A stretch of 64,000 nt of DNA, from positions 48,933,774 through 48,997,773 of the forward strand of contig OX328127.1 of the NCBI GenBank assembly GCA_946811695.1, written 5' to 3'. The notes beneath the pieces are model-generated. The model worked only from the letters and a program-made list of their open reading frames with translations. It was not told where the DNA came from and did no database searches. The position numbers and the translations under genes are program-made. Below, in pieces: positions 45,605-58,479 of this stretch; the first letter of the stretch is position 1, and the number at the start of each line of letters is the position of its first letter. The DNA comes from Gonocerus acuteangulatus. Its lineage: Eukaryota > Arthropoda > Insecta > Hemiptera > Coreidae.

Positions 45605-46353
45605 CCCCAAAAAAACATAAATGTGAAATAGAGGCCAAGTTCCTGCCCCCACAAAGAAACACTCCCTTCCTCAAAAATATCCCCTCCTAAACCCCCCCCC
45701 AAAACGCCTTACCATTCTATACTCCAAAAAAGTAGTATGAGTTGGTGCATTAATTCAACCAAAAATATTTGCCAATACAAGAGATGATACAAGAAAGAAA
45801 TGTCCAAGTTCATTACTTGGAAGACCTCATAGTTACTTACTAAGAACAGTAAAGACACTTCAACTGACCTTTAAAAACAACAATAAAAATACTTATATCC
45901 AGTTACTAAAATATCACTTTCCTAAACCAGGTATATTCTTAAACTTGGCAATGTTTTTTTGTGCCGAAATTATCTTTAGAGAAAAACTAAACATTGCCAA
46001 GTTTAAGAAAATACCTGGTTGAGGAAAATGATATTTTAGTAACTGGATATAAGTATTTTATTGTTGTTTTTAAAGGTCAGTTGAAGTGTCTTTACTGTTC
46101 TTAGTAAGTAACTATGAGGTCTTCCAAGTAATGAACTTGGACATTTCTTTCTTGTATCATCTCTTGTATTGGCAAATATTTTTGGTTGAAAATATGGTGC
46201 ACTTAATACACTAATTCATACTACTTTTTTGGAGTGTAGAATGGTAAGGCGTTTTGGGGGGGTTTTAGGAGGGGATATTTTTGAGGAAGGGAGTGTTTCT
46301 TTGTGGGGGCAGGAACTTGGCCTCTATTTCACATTTATGTTTTTTTGGGGATT
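45605..46353. repeat. Large palindrome, arms about 350 bp
   Basis: Arms 45605-45954 and 45990-46353 are inverted copies (a few mismatches and indels) around a 35-bp spacer. The left arm is the normal end of the Helitron-like element (also at 26.38-26.58 kb), extended; the right arm is its inversion. Confidence 0.85.
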
Positions 46354-47390
46354 GAACCATATAATATTAAGTACAAGAACTAAAACCCCTATTTCGTCTA
46401 AGATTAAATACTTTTTATTCTTAAATAATGTTTCACATCGGTATAGTGCCTTTTTTTAAGGATATTATGAGGACATTTGATTAGGATCAGGTTATTAGGA
46501 CGAGTAACTTCTTGGTTCTTGCACCCCAAGGACGCTTGATCTCTGTCTCAGGCCGGGGGATCTATGTTTCAATTTAAAGTGCCTCGAAAGACATGAAGGA
46601 AAAATAGATGGCATTTTGTGTCATTTGAATAGAAACTCTGTAAGGATGAGAAAGGACGAGTAGGAATGGCAGCTTTCCAGCTGGTTATGTACCAGAAATT
46701 AGTCGAAGGCAGATTTCCCTGTACCCGTTACATACTTTCTAAATCTAGTTACCCAAACCTTACATCAGGCGTAGGTGGGTCTAGCGTCGTCTAGTGCATG
46801 TTGGCATTTTTAGAAAGCGGCTTATCACTTCCTTGAATGCTTCATCACTTGGTGACTGGTTGTTTACACTGAGTCACACCTTGACACACACAGCGGTATA
46901 GCTTTGACGTGATGTCTCTGTGCCTCACTTCATCCCTACAATAAGTGGCGTCGATTGCAGGAAATTTTGCTGAGTACAAGACTTCTATTTTCTTTTCGCA
47001 GTTACAGCTATTAGTAATTTTGTGGTAAACGAAGAGGTTTTTAATACTTCCATTTAATGTATAGAAATTCCATTTTAAGCATTCTAATTAAATAACTTAA
47101 ATCCTAATATGCGAGCATCATAATTAATATATACTATTTAACAATAGTACAATTACACAGTTAATTTTCATGTAACTTCGCATTTATATCTATAACCTTA
47201 TGAGTACAATTGAGGTTTAAACTTTGAATTTTTTAACTTTTCTTACATGTCTCTGATTATTCCCTTGCTAGCTTCATACGCAATTTAATATAGCGTAAAC
47301 TTATTCTCAACTGTGGTTTAATTTCGTGAGGTTTGTCTAAACCAACGACAAATCAACACTGCTAGGACACGTCTCCTCCCTCCCCCTCTT

Positions 47391-47449
<59 letters not shown>

Positions 47450-48844
47450 ATGAATGATGGAGGAATTAGAAAAGGAGGCAGGATGGTTCGAATGATGAAG
47501 GCGGAATTGGCCCCCTGGAGACGGATAACACGCTAGCCTCGACTCGGCACATTAGATCTGACGTTAGTCTCGCACAACAAATTAACAACTTGTTAAAAAA
47601 ATAAATAACTACCAAATAAAAATAATGGGATTTTTGATAAACCGAGTTGCTGGATGGACAGCTATTTGTAATCAAGTAACAATTCTACAATTATAAATGA
47701 ATACCGCACGGATTTCCTGCTCTGAGAAAAATCAGAGGTCATTAAGAAAAGAAACTAAAATATTTGTATTATTGGAAATTTTATTTCGATGATAAAATAC
47801 CAATTTAGTAGTTCATATTATGATTTTGTCTCAGGTTTTACGTACCGCAGAAATAAAATATTGATGCTTTAACCCTGTCCCAAATAAGCCCCTTCACTGA
47901 ACTCATCATAATAAATTTGTAAACATATCTCTGTACGTATGAGTGTGTTTGACAGTATCGCGCGGGCAGTTTTGTCCTTTATTTAACAAGCAATATTTAT
48001 TTAACTAAATGACAGTAATAATAATAATATATACTGTGCAATATATCCTCTATGTTACATTTCAACAATATACAATATAATATGGTAATTTTGTTATTAT
48101 AACGGCTTTCCAAACTAGAGACTAAAATGGAAAAAGCAGCATTAAGTGCCAAAATCTATTTACGAAAGTGTAACAATTAAAAATCGGGACAATTGTGATG
48201 TGACCACTTAATTTGTAATGATGCCTTCTCTTTGTAAGATAATGTTTTAATGTTAGCCCCTGTCGGCTTCTTTGTAAGTACTCAAGACTTACACCGTTTA
48301 ATTCCTGAATAGCTCAAACATTTCCGGACTCTGATATGCACCAAAGAATAAATTCGCAACATTTCGACTTAGAACACTAGTATTCCTAATTCTTATCCTA
48401 GGAAGGTTTAATTGCCTTTCTCTTATGTCAAATTTCGGAATGTGATGTGAAATCGGCCATTAGTAAAACATTTCTCTTGTCGATTATTTTAATAAAATAA
48501 TTACACGTGACATTTAAAATAAATATAAAGCATCCTATTTTTTACTTAGCAGTGATTGGTGTAATAAATGCCAACAATTATTCCCATCTTTGGGCATTGT
48601 AATCTCAGAAATCGTTCTTCTGAAGACAATTTTTTCTTAAGGCAAAAAGGTATTTTACACTCGCTCTCAATTTATTTGCAATTTAAGTATAGACATTTTA
48701 CTTGGATACTTTGAAACGGCAATTTCTTAATTTCCGATTTACATAACAATGGGTCACTGCCCCTAACATCGAGTAAAACGAATAATAGTTTAAGTAAGAA
48801 TAAAACAATAGGCCCCGTGCTGCAATAATAAAAGTAATACTCCA
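46354..48844. other. Gene-free stretch
   Basis: A compound (CT)n(AT)n microsatellite lies at about 47399-47449. No gene or known repeat otherwise recognised. Confidence 0.4.
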
Positions 48845-48852
48845 ATAAAGGG

Positions 48853-49128
48853 TAGAGCCGCCACATCTCCGAGCCGGGCCCTGACCAGATCACGGGCCCC
48901 CACTTCTCACAGCCGGGCCCCCAGTTCTCAGAGCCAGAATGAAAATTCTAGTACTTTGCTATAGGACTTTGGGCATTTTAAAATTATTTTCATCTTGAGT
49001 TTTGAGCAAAATGAGAATAAAAGCCGACAATCGGTGCTGCAAAGCTCACTTTCGGTACTTTTTTCCAATTAGCGAGGATCGGCCCAACTGTACCCGGTTG
49101 TCCCCCCCCCCCCCATGTGGCGGCCCTG
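48853..49128. mobile_element. hAT-type MITE (276 bp)
   Basis: A perfect 8-bp target duplication ATAAAGGG (48845-48852 and 49129-49136). Terminal repeats TAGAGCCGCCACAT on the left and CAGGGCCGCCACAT (right end, reverse complement) match at 12 of 14. Non-coding interior with a C run. The 8-bp duplication and CAGGG end point to hAT. Confidence 0.8.
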
Positions 49129-49136
49129 ATAAAGGG

Positions 49137-51404
49137 ATTTCTTCCCTAATCAAGCCTGGTATCCGTTGACATCCTATAGCGATTAGATGATACTAAAAAG
49201 TAGATACCAATGGCCCTAGGAACCGAAAATAAATAGTAATAATAATAGTTATTATTTATGCTGACCTCGCCTCGGAGAGGTAAGTTACTTATTCCTAACC
49301 TCGTAATAAATTAAAATGAATAGCAAGAGGTAATTTTAACCGATTATCTTAATGTCCCAGATTTATATAACAATGCAGATTTACAAAGCTCTAGGTAAAA
49401 AGAAAGATGCGGAAAAGTTATAACTATTTCATCCATGAGTTCAGTATTCGACCACTGGTGTAGCTAACAAAATCAAAGCCAAAAAAAGGATAATGCTCAT
49501 TTAAATTCGAATAAGACCAGGAGCAGATCAATATCTACAGAAAGTTTAAAGCCAATGGATCAACATGAAATTTGTTTATATAGCCGAAAACAAAAAACAT
49601 AGCCAGAAACAGAAAACTTATTGTTGATTTGATAGCTCACGGAGAGCAAGCATTTAACAAATCGCACTAGTATTTCTAAAGTGACACAACTTAAAAAAAA
49701 ACTCAACTGAAAATGTTTCACTCTTGCCTGCATTAAGACAGGAAGAGTGACACAAGTACCCTCTGGCGTACAAGCTCTGAAGTCTTTCATAGTCATTAAT
49801 GAGTAACACCGATTTCTGAGTGATGTCACTTAAGATATTCTAGTGCGAAATAAATAAACAAGATTGTTCGAATTACGAATAAATACTCTCACACTCTTGA
49901 TAAAGTAATGGTCACTGAGTACTGTACTGCATATGCTCGATTTTCATATGGAGGGAAAGGTGGGGAGACTTCATTATGGATGTTTAGAAAAGTATAAAAC
50001 CAGGAAAAATATTCTTTTTTTTTTTTCTTTTTTGTAGATTAGGATGTGGAAATGTTGTTCGTGATTCATACAGAGAGGTGAGTTAAATTCTGACCAACAG
50101 AGTGAACTAGCAATGCAGGTAAAGTACATTGGTAATGCAGCCGTGTAAGGAGGCGCCTGCCCCAGAAAAAAATCCTTTAAGATCGTGTAGCAAGGAGTCG
50201 TGTACCATTCCCGCCAACTTCATAAATAATTAATCCGTTCCCATACTAAACAGCATTTACTGCCGCCCACGACCTGCCCCCCGCTCAGCTCTATAGCTTA
50301 ATCCTAAAGACCATAGGTGTACTCTCATTCATGTAAAAATAATATTCGGTGCTTTTTTTAAGGGAGCTCCAAGTAATAAACAAAAAAGTATCATTAATTT
50401 AATGTATATAGAGTTCGATGATAACATATAATGACATTACATAACTCAGATATTTGGGTCAGGAAATTATTTAGACCGCCTTCTTGCTCATTCTTAAGGA
50501 AAACTCTATTTTAAACACATTCGTCTTTCAACCACCGACTTCTCCGACTGCGATTGCTCGATTGAAAATTGCATAGGAATAGTTTTTGTAGGAACTTTAG
50601 TTATTTTTATAATAGTTACCTTCTACTATCCACGAATGCCTACAATTTTCGAGGTAATTAAGAAAATGTGCTTTATTTCCTGAAGCTTTTCAGTATCAGG
50701 GGTAGAGACCAAAGAGAAACTCTACTTTTGGGAAATGTTCCTTCGGGCAACCCTCCAAAAGCGAAAAACTTTGTTATGTCTATCATCTTATGCACTTTCT
50801 CTCCATATTTCATAAAGCATATTGTAGGAGACTACGTCGTCCATTCTAAAAACAGTAACATTATTTAGGATTTTGAAAAAAAGGGCAAAAACGGGCAAAC
50901 TTTTTTAGTATCGTTCTCGTCTCTAGCTTTCTCTTCCTACGTTAATATTTCGCTCAATGCGATATTTTACAATATAAGGAAGTTAACATCCTCCAAACTT
51001 CATTAAGAATAAGAACTTTTCAAATTTTAATCATATAACTCGGACAACATTTTAAAACCCTTAAAAATACATGTAATTACAATGTACTCCTCTTGTACAA
51101 GTCTTGGCCGCTAATTATGTCTCGCAACCAAAACTGAGTCGATCACCATATCTATTTACAATACTTATACTTAGCATTTCCTTACATAGGTACCTAATTA
51201 TAACGTGCCATCAGTATCGAATACAATGAGTGAAATTGAATAGCAACATGTTAGAACATAGATTCGATGAGGCAGGTGAGAAGATAGGGATGTATTGCAA
51301 AGGACAAAAGCAAATCCACCACCTATTAAAATCCTCGTAAAGAAGAAGTGAATGAAATACAAAAGGGAAAACACCAATAAATAAAACAAGTAAAATATCA
51401 TTAC
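49137..51404. other. Gene-free stretch 3' of KDM1A
   Basis: No gene recognised; open frames here are under 90 codons and unrelated to anything I know. Confidence 0.4.
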
Positions 51405-51410
51405 TTTATT
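51405..51410 (-). terminator. Candidate KDM1A poly(A) signal AATAAA
   Basis: AATAAA on the minus strand, about 230 bp after the KDM1A stop codon. It is the first canonical hexamer I notice there. Confidence 0.4.
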
Positions 51411-51641
51411 TTCAGTACAATCGACGTGCAATACAACTAAAACTTGTAAAATAATAGGTTCCATATGACATAAAAAAAAAGGATTACGTTAATTTCATGC
51501 TGACAACAAAAATAAAAGGAATAAAGTAAGCCAGGCGTCAATATTTAACCTTGGCCAATGCATGGAAAAGCATTTCATAATAAAATAATTAGGTCGCGTC
51601 CAAACATATGTTCTTCTGGGATGTTGTTTTGTGCTTGAAGA

Positions 51642-51784
51642 CTATTGTGGAGGTGGAGCTGCGGTCGATGGTTCGGGGGCGTAAGGCACGCCAAGGAACT
51701 GGTCGGAGATCCTCCCGCCTTCACGAAGACCGCTCAAGAAGGCACCGTGCACTGTCGCCGGGTAGTTCCGAATCGTGTGCTCAC
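51642..51784 (-). CDS. KDM1A: KDM1A last coding exon
   Basis: Acceptor CCCCAG at 51790-51785 and stop TAG at 51644-51642. Encodes the end of [18 protein letters not shown] and [16 protein letters not shown], then a divergent tail of about 17 residues ending in PPPQ. The first two bases complete the Gly codon of FAGE. Confidence 0.95.
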
Positions 51785-54700
51785 CTGGGGAGCATAACAA
51801 ACGATTAGATGAGGTCATTATGCAGAAAACTCGGTCTTTGAGGAGTGGGGGATTAGCAGAAATACCCACACTTATTAATTTCGCCTTAGAACGCGTAATG
51901 TTTGTAACCATGGACCGAAACTCTGTTTAAATATACAGAGAGAGGCATCACGAGTATAAGCAAAAATACATTAGGAGTGGAGTATTCCTCCAGAAGCAAA
52001 CTGTTATGTTTGCCCATAAGGGCGACATTTTTGCCTTCTTGAAACGCAATTCGACCAAGGTCATCACCTAAAAAAATGCAACCTTTCACAAACGGGTTAC
52101 GAGATCGCATCTTCTACGCGGGAACCCAGCAGCCATAGGAAGAACCCGTAACTTATTATGAAATTAGAATGACTAGTTTAATAATAATAAGATTTAATTA
52201 ATTGATTTCGTATTTACATATTCCCTTACAAATGAAATAGGAACATTGGATAAAGGCTTTCTGGTCTACAACCGGGTTATACCCCCTGGGGGAGGGGTAC
52301 GCCCTTGATTTACGTTTACTTGGTGTTTGAATTAATGTCAGCTTGGTTCAGAATTCTAGTTATTTATTTTATTTTATTTTTTTAATTCATTACAATTATG
52401 AGGTTTATCATAGAAATTCCGATCCTTCTAGAAGTACTTATCAATAATTAAGTACATATCTTGTATTTATAGCTATTAAAACTTCCTAATTACATTGTTC
52501 TGTTATACATTTATTCATTCTCTTTTGTTTTTTGTTGCTGTTTTTTTATATACTATATTGTTGTTAATTTAATTTGTTTTAAATAGGTATTTCTAAATTT
52601 ATTTATTTTTACCTCACAGCTATTGCACATTATTTCCGTTAAATTCAATAATGCATTCAAACGCTTTACGAGATAGATACAAACCAATGATTATTGTCTT
52701 TTCCTTATTTTTATTAATTAAAAAAAATCTAAAGTAACAAACAACACCTAATGCCTCCTAAAATATAATTAAATTAAATTTAGATTCAAAAATATGATAA
52801 ATAAAATAATAATGATGACATAATAATAATACAATAAATAATTCCGTAAAATTCCTACCTGCAAAGAAGAGCCTAGGAAGTACTTGCTGGCCAGGAGTCG
52901 GTGGTGTAGGAAACACAGGAGCTGCTAGTACGTCGTAGTCACTGCCTGATGCGCCCACAGCTACGAAAGAGTAAGAGCCACGCGCCCATGGGTCTACCCG
53001 CCACCGTGTAACTACTGTCTCTTTGGGTTGGGGAACGTTGTTCGCTCCGAATATACCCTTGAGTACAGCAAGGCAACGTCCCACGATAACGTCGTCACTC
53101 ACGTTTTCCATGATGGCTGCAGCTTCACCTGCCACCAGAGCCAGCAGGACTGGTGACTTGTAGATGTTCCAAAAAAGGAACAGTTCACCTGAAACATAAA
53201 ATGAACCACATAAGGCAATGATTGAGATGACTTGAAATGTAGGTCAAAATAAGAAGGCAAGTGGTTTTAGTCAACTATTGTGACTGACTCCTACTATTTT
53301 CAGCTTGGTTATAAATAATGAAGTTGAGAATAATCACAATGTATATAACATCGAGCTACGTTGGCACTAACTTGGCTCCGCAAAGGACACAGTGGTAAAC
53401 GTGAAAGTCTTTAGGCATGGCCCACACTTGGACTCAAGAGTTGGGAGTATTTGTCGTGAGTAGCCAAGATACATTGTGGCGAAGCATTGTACCAGTGAAT
53501 CCTGTTTGGATGGCATTCAGAAACTTGTATCACTTAAAAAGGCAATATACGAGAAATGTAGCGGATCTGAATCACAACAATGATCACAATCTGAAGACCC
53601 GCAAGTCAAATTGGGGACATGGCCTAAGCAATTACTGTTGAAGCCGAATAGGTGCTAACCTCTTGCTGTCTATAGATCTGATAATGGTGAGTTCTCAATG
53701 TCAAAAATCTAACTGTAGTTTTATTTTATTTTATTTTAAGAGTTACCTAATATTAAATTCGAAACAGTTAATACAATTGATGGGCTCAGTGCCAAAGAAA
53801 TAAAATAGAAGTAACGTGATTGATAAATATAGTGCGTACTTTGTACTATAAAATAAATTTATACCGCTGAAACTATTTACATTTCTTCAAACAATATTAA
53901 ATGTAATTTTCTTCTAATTATTGGACCTATAAATTATAAAATGTTAAGGAGAACCATTTAAAATATCAAAAAATTTACAATAACTACATTTAATCTAATT
54001 TTGGACTAAATAGCTATATTTCGTTTGTAGGCAACTTAAGAACCTCTTCAGGAATGAGAGAGATGGATTCATTCCATATATCTACTTAAACTTAAACATA
54101 ATAAGGCCTGTGAAAAGTCAGAAAAGTGTAATAAAATTGAATTTTATATATCTAAAAGTACTTATATTAAAGGTTGGCTGTCACCTCTACTGGCTGTTGT
54201 ACTTCCTACGTGGCCGAATAAGTTGGAAGCTGGATCCCAGAACTGTTTCTCGAAGCATAGAACAACCTTGTTGAGGTTACCAAAGCCTAGTCTCTGAATT
54301 GCAGATTGCTTCCAGTCGGGTAGCGGAGGGCAGAATTGGACAGTATTGGGAGCTGAGGCGGTGCTCGGAGAAACAGACTGCTTCAGAACTCCAAGAGGAA
54401 GAGTGCACAGAACGACGTCACCTGCAACAAGGACAAACAATTCATGCTAAAAGTGAAGTCAAATCAAAACATATAAATTTCCAATTATCCATTTCTCAGG
54501 GGCCATTCATCCTAAACAATGTTTGAATTATTATTTTATTTATTTAAATTTTAACGTCCATTATTATTAACTGCGAATTTTGGGACGGGTTATCTATAGG
54601 TTACCACCCTTTTCTAGCCAGGATAGGGCTGTTGCCTTTTCTTTTTTCTAAAGAAAAGCCACCTCCCCTTAGTGGGAATCGAACCAACGACCTTTTGCAC

Positions 54701-57700
54701 AGAGTGTTAAGTGCTCACACCTTAAAACGCACGGCGACCGGGCCTCCAATTATTATTTTAGTCATTCAGAATGAAATACTTATCGCTAATATGTTATTCT
54801 TAGTTAAGTTTTAAAAATTAATATCTAAAATGAGTTTATTTTTAGTCAGAGTAAACTAACGTTAGTTTAGTAAACTAACGTTAGATTTGCCCAACACTGT
54901 TGAGAACCAGTAGTATTCATGTATACTACAGACATTTTCAAACCTCTATTTTGATATTCCTAATTAACTCATCATCTTGAACTCATCATCAACTTTTTTG
55001 TAATTTTTTTTTTTTGAGCAAGCATATTTATGCTAAATTTCTTTTTTATTTAAATTTTAACGTCCATTATATAGTTACTTTAACATATAATACTATAATA
55101 ATTAAGATTATATATAAATTTAATATAAAACTGGAAAGAAAGTGTCGGTAAATCTCCCCATTCTACGTTCAACTTGTCCTTTCAATATCATTCCCAGTTC
55201 CTGCCATAAGCTCTTGGACAAAGATAGGAAGTCTTCAGGCAATCCCTCTATCGCTGATCCGAACTCTCGAGTGAATAGAACAGCGATACCGGTCAACAAA
55301 TAAAAATAAATTTACGCTTCCGTAAAAACCAGATTAAACAGCTCCTGTTAATTAATATACCTACGTTTAACCAAAAAAGGATTTAGAGCGACAATTTAGC
55401 TCTAAAATTTAAATCGATGAGGCTGACGAAAATCGAGTGGACCATGACTGTTTTATTTATGTTTTGGGACGGATGCTGGAATTTCGCAAAAGGTATAAAT
55501 GTTCTGTCAGAAGCTGATGAAACTGCATAAGAAGTAAAAGAAGAAACAATTAATTCTGCCTCCCCTGTCCTCCATACTATGTATTAGCTATAAAAGAAGC
55601 CGTATAACGAATAAAGAAGGGCATTGACTCTTCTTGTGATAATACTCGTAAAATAAAGTGGTAAAAAATTAAGCTTCTTCCAATTTTACGAGATTATGCC
55701 CTCGACAAGTTCTTGCTATGAAAAAAACAAAAAAAATGGCTGTCAATTTCAAATAATAATAGATACTTTTCTTCATAATTGAAACGCTCCCGTTTTTATA
55801 TTCAGGAATAAATACCAAATTATTTAAAATCTGTAAATTTAACTACACTTGATGAATAAAATGTAAGCAACTACTTTTCTTCTTCTTACCTTCCCGTAAC
55901 AGTGTCCAGTGTGTTGGAGTTATATTTCGTCCGACTCCTCTTCGCCTTCATGGGCTCCTGCCTATTTGCTGTGGAGAAAATCTAGTCTAATGAAGACCGA
56001 GAGGCGTCGGTCAAAATATAACTCAAAAAAACTGGGCATTGTTGTAGGAAATTTAATAAGAACAACGAAGAATAAAAATTACTTCTTTGCATAATAATTT
56101 ATGATTTTATGAAATTGATTTGTGTGTTTTGTGTCACTTCTTTTTTTTTTTTTTTTTTTTCACACTTTTTTTAATTCTTATGTTACCCTGTGTCTTCCAT
56201 TAATGTACTTTACTACATAATTAACTGTAACATTTTAAACGAACCATTAAAAGAAATGCCTTCTTATTATTCTATATTGTAGTTCTAAAAGCTACTTGAA
56301 TAGTCAAATTTCAAACTTAAAAGAAAATCAATTGAGTTTTTTTAAAATCTGTTTTATGTAAACATATCATTTTTTAGCCCTGTATATATCACAACACAAT
56401 AGAACAGAATAGCAGCATAAATCTGATTAATAATAGATTCGACTTGAATAGGCCATTCAACGTGATTTACACATGTTTCCTGAATGACGAACGTTAATAT
56501 AAGTCACCCACAAGGGGCCACCTTGGCTTTACTATAGGCTGAATTATATTGTTCTCAATAGAAGTTATGTTCAGAGATAAGTAATATAGTATATAATGAT
56601 ATTGCTTTATTCGAAATTTAATTTGACAGGTTTACTGTCTTGAGATATTTCAATTTTTTAGTGAATTGCAAAGAAATTTAGTTCCTATTCAGGTAATCAT
56701 CAATAAAGAGTTTTGAGGCTTTATTAAACCACTATAATACACAACTAGCTTATTGACGTAATTTGCAAAACTTTATTTTTTAAAAATATTAACTCACCAG
56801 TCTGGGATTTGAGCACAGCAGTATATTAATCAGAAGAAAGGTGATGTATTACCAATTAACAGCGGTAAAATGCTTCTTGGGTTGTTGGCTTACATGCAAA
56901 AGACGCCACAAAGTGTGGCCGAATGGCCAAAAAAACAGAAAGAATTCAATATCGAGAAGGGATTAACATAAAACCTGAGGCCGGTCTGATTCGACTCAGA
57001 ACAAAAAGATACATCAAGTTCAATGGTTTATATTAAACTTTTAAAGCAATAATGAGGAAATGAAAGCCTATTGGGACGTTAAAAGTTTTTGAAATTTTCG
57101 GAATAGGTTGTACTCATAAAAACAAGTATTTTGAGTGTATATTTAAATTAGTTCAGGGTGAACTTTTTGAAGGAATGCGTCGACGTTTGACCCCACAAGT
57201 TCTCAAACAAATCGCGGTAATTAATATTTACTCTTGAGAGCTCATGACTAGACAACGTTAGCACCTAGACTCAACTCGAATTACAAATGTTTTGACGTGC
57301 TGACATGTATTATCTGAGCCAATTGGTAAACTAGATGTGCAACAAACAAAGGCGTACCCTAATCCTTTGCATTCTTTGCGGAGTTATGATAGGATAGGCA
57401 GATAAAAACAAATAACTTTTGCTCTAAAATTTACTTTAACATGTCTAGTTTGAAAAGTGATCTACCACATCTCGGAGGAAGCCAGTACTTTTTTAATATG
57501 TCTTTGAAACCTAACGTTAGTGTGTAAAACGCTCTTATTTTTTTTATTTATTTTTTTTTTTTTGCCTAGTTTGACTGATGTGTAGCTTAGTAGACCATCG
57601 TAGAGGAGGGAAAAAAATGATAATTATTTTATCCAATTATATATTAAGTAATTTGGTCAAACTTCCATTATTCTTGGGCCTTAATTAATGGGAATACCCT

Positions 57701-58479
57701 TGGAAACAGGGGAAAAATCATCCTGTTTCTAAATCGTGTAGTTATTATAGTGTGAGAATCACAAACTAGATAATCGAAAGATTCGTAGTTTACATGGTAA
57801 GTTTGACTTGAAATTCAAAATTTAAATCTCCTCACAGTGGGGTCAATTTTGAAGCGAAACTGGCCATTAGCCTATTAACGTTAGCCTCTATTGACACAGC
57901 CAGGTTCGAATTTTCCCAAAATACAGCGGAACGCTAAAGTATAGTGTTTTTTTCTACACAGCAGCGGGAAAAAAAAATTCATTTTTTCAAATATTCGTAA
58001 GCCATTACTACCACCAGCTCCAGTACTTTAATGTGTTTAGAGACATTTGCACTATTTAGACAAATATTACTGAAACGCATTTTTCAGTAATACCAATATT
58101 TTTCCAAGATACGTATTACATTACATAAAATACAAAAGGGGAATTGATTATGTCAGGAATGGACCATCCAGAAGATAGGCCAGTGTGGGATTGTTGTTTT
58201 ATTTAACATAGCAATTACCTGTAACGAAGTTTTTAAACATAATTATATTTTCTTATTCGATTAGGTTATAATGACGATAAATAATTTATTTATTATAAGT
58301 AATTATACACTATCAATAATGCATACCTTTATATGTCATGGGGTTAGAGTTATTTCTCGCATTTGCAGTAAGGACCTCTATCCCTTTGTTATTGTAGCGA
58401 ATCTGCTTCACGGCAGTGTTGAGTTTGATGTCCAGTCCTTCCGATAGGGCTACAGGAACGCAGGAATAGCCGTTGCGAA
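51642..58479 (-). CDS. KDM1A: KDM1A/LSD1 lysine-specific demethylase 1, C-terminal four exons
   Basis: An FAD-dependent nuclear amine oxidase that removes mono- and dimethyl groups from histone H3 Lys4, working with CoREST. Four exons (58479-58327, 54421-54185, 53188-52859, 51784-51642) join in phase with GT-AG sites into about 287 codons. They cover the C-terminal half of the amine-oxidase domain. Near-invariant family stretches are visible: [42 protein letters not shown] (its Lys is the flavin-proximal Lys661 of human LSD1), [24 protein letters not shown], and [19 protein letters not shown], which contacts FAD. The short C-terminal tail is Ala/Pro-rich. The SWIRM, first oxidase lobe and CoREST-binding tower must be encoded beyond the right edge. 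The coding sequence looks intact and constrained. Confidence 0.96.
52859..53188 (-). CDS. KDM1A: KDM1A penultimate exon
   Basis: 330 bp between TTTCAG and GTAGGA. Encodes (G)[20 protein letters not shown] through [36 protein letters not shown] and VLPRLFFAG. All phases are 1 to 1, matching both neighbours. No break. Confidence 0.95.
54185..54421 (-). CDS. KDM1A: KDM1A exon with flavin-proximal lysine
   Basis: 237 bp between TTGCAG and GTGACA. Encodes [15 protein letters not shown], a slightly longer Ser/Ala-rich loop than in human, then [33 protein letters not shown] and [12 protein letters not shown]. Confidence 0.95.
54539..54747 (-). mobile_element. tRNA-derived SINE, second family (SINE2)
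   Basis: In a KDM1A intron. Perfect 13-bp target duplication AATTATTATTTTA (54526-54538 and 54748-54760). On the minus strand it starts GGAGGCCCGGTCGCCGTG, has the B box GGTTCGATTCC and a tRNA-like hairpin order, then the body and the 3' tail 'cccaaaattcgc...ggacgttaaaatttaaata'. Tail fragments occur at 26.72 and 55.05 kb. Confidence 0.85.
54761..58326. other. KDM1A intron
   Basis: Between the 58327 and 54185 exons. It holds a SINE2 tail fragment near 55044-55072 and T-rich runs (56141-56160, 57537-57561). No nested gene recognised. Confidence 0.5.
58327..58479 (-). CDS. KDM1A: KDM1A exon, first one inside the window
   Basis: 153 bp between TTTCAG and GTATGC. Encodes (V)[20 protein letters not shown], then [19 protein letters not shown] and NPMTYK. 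The preceding intron is more than 5.5 kb, since no upstream exon is found up to 64000. Confidence 0.94.

Larger units (their letters stand above)
40809..46353 (-). mobile_element. Helitron-like element, copy 2, carrying a LINE
   Basis: The same terminal hairpin (GGCGCAC-GGTA-GTGCGCC, 40812-40829) and CTAG end as copy 1. Its body is 40809-41371, then continues at 44693 after the LINE insertion. It contains a short (ACTC)n run near 41044 and ends in a large palindrome (45605-46353) that copy 1 lacks. Confidence 0.55.

Noticed and set aside
51642..58479. Spermine/polyamine oxidase instead of KDM1A
   Set aside because: The stretches [26 protein letters not shown] and [13 protein letters not shown] are specific to LSD1-type enzymes.
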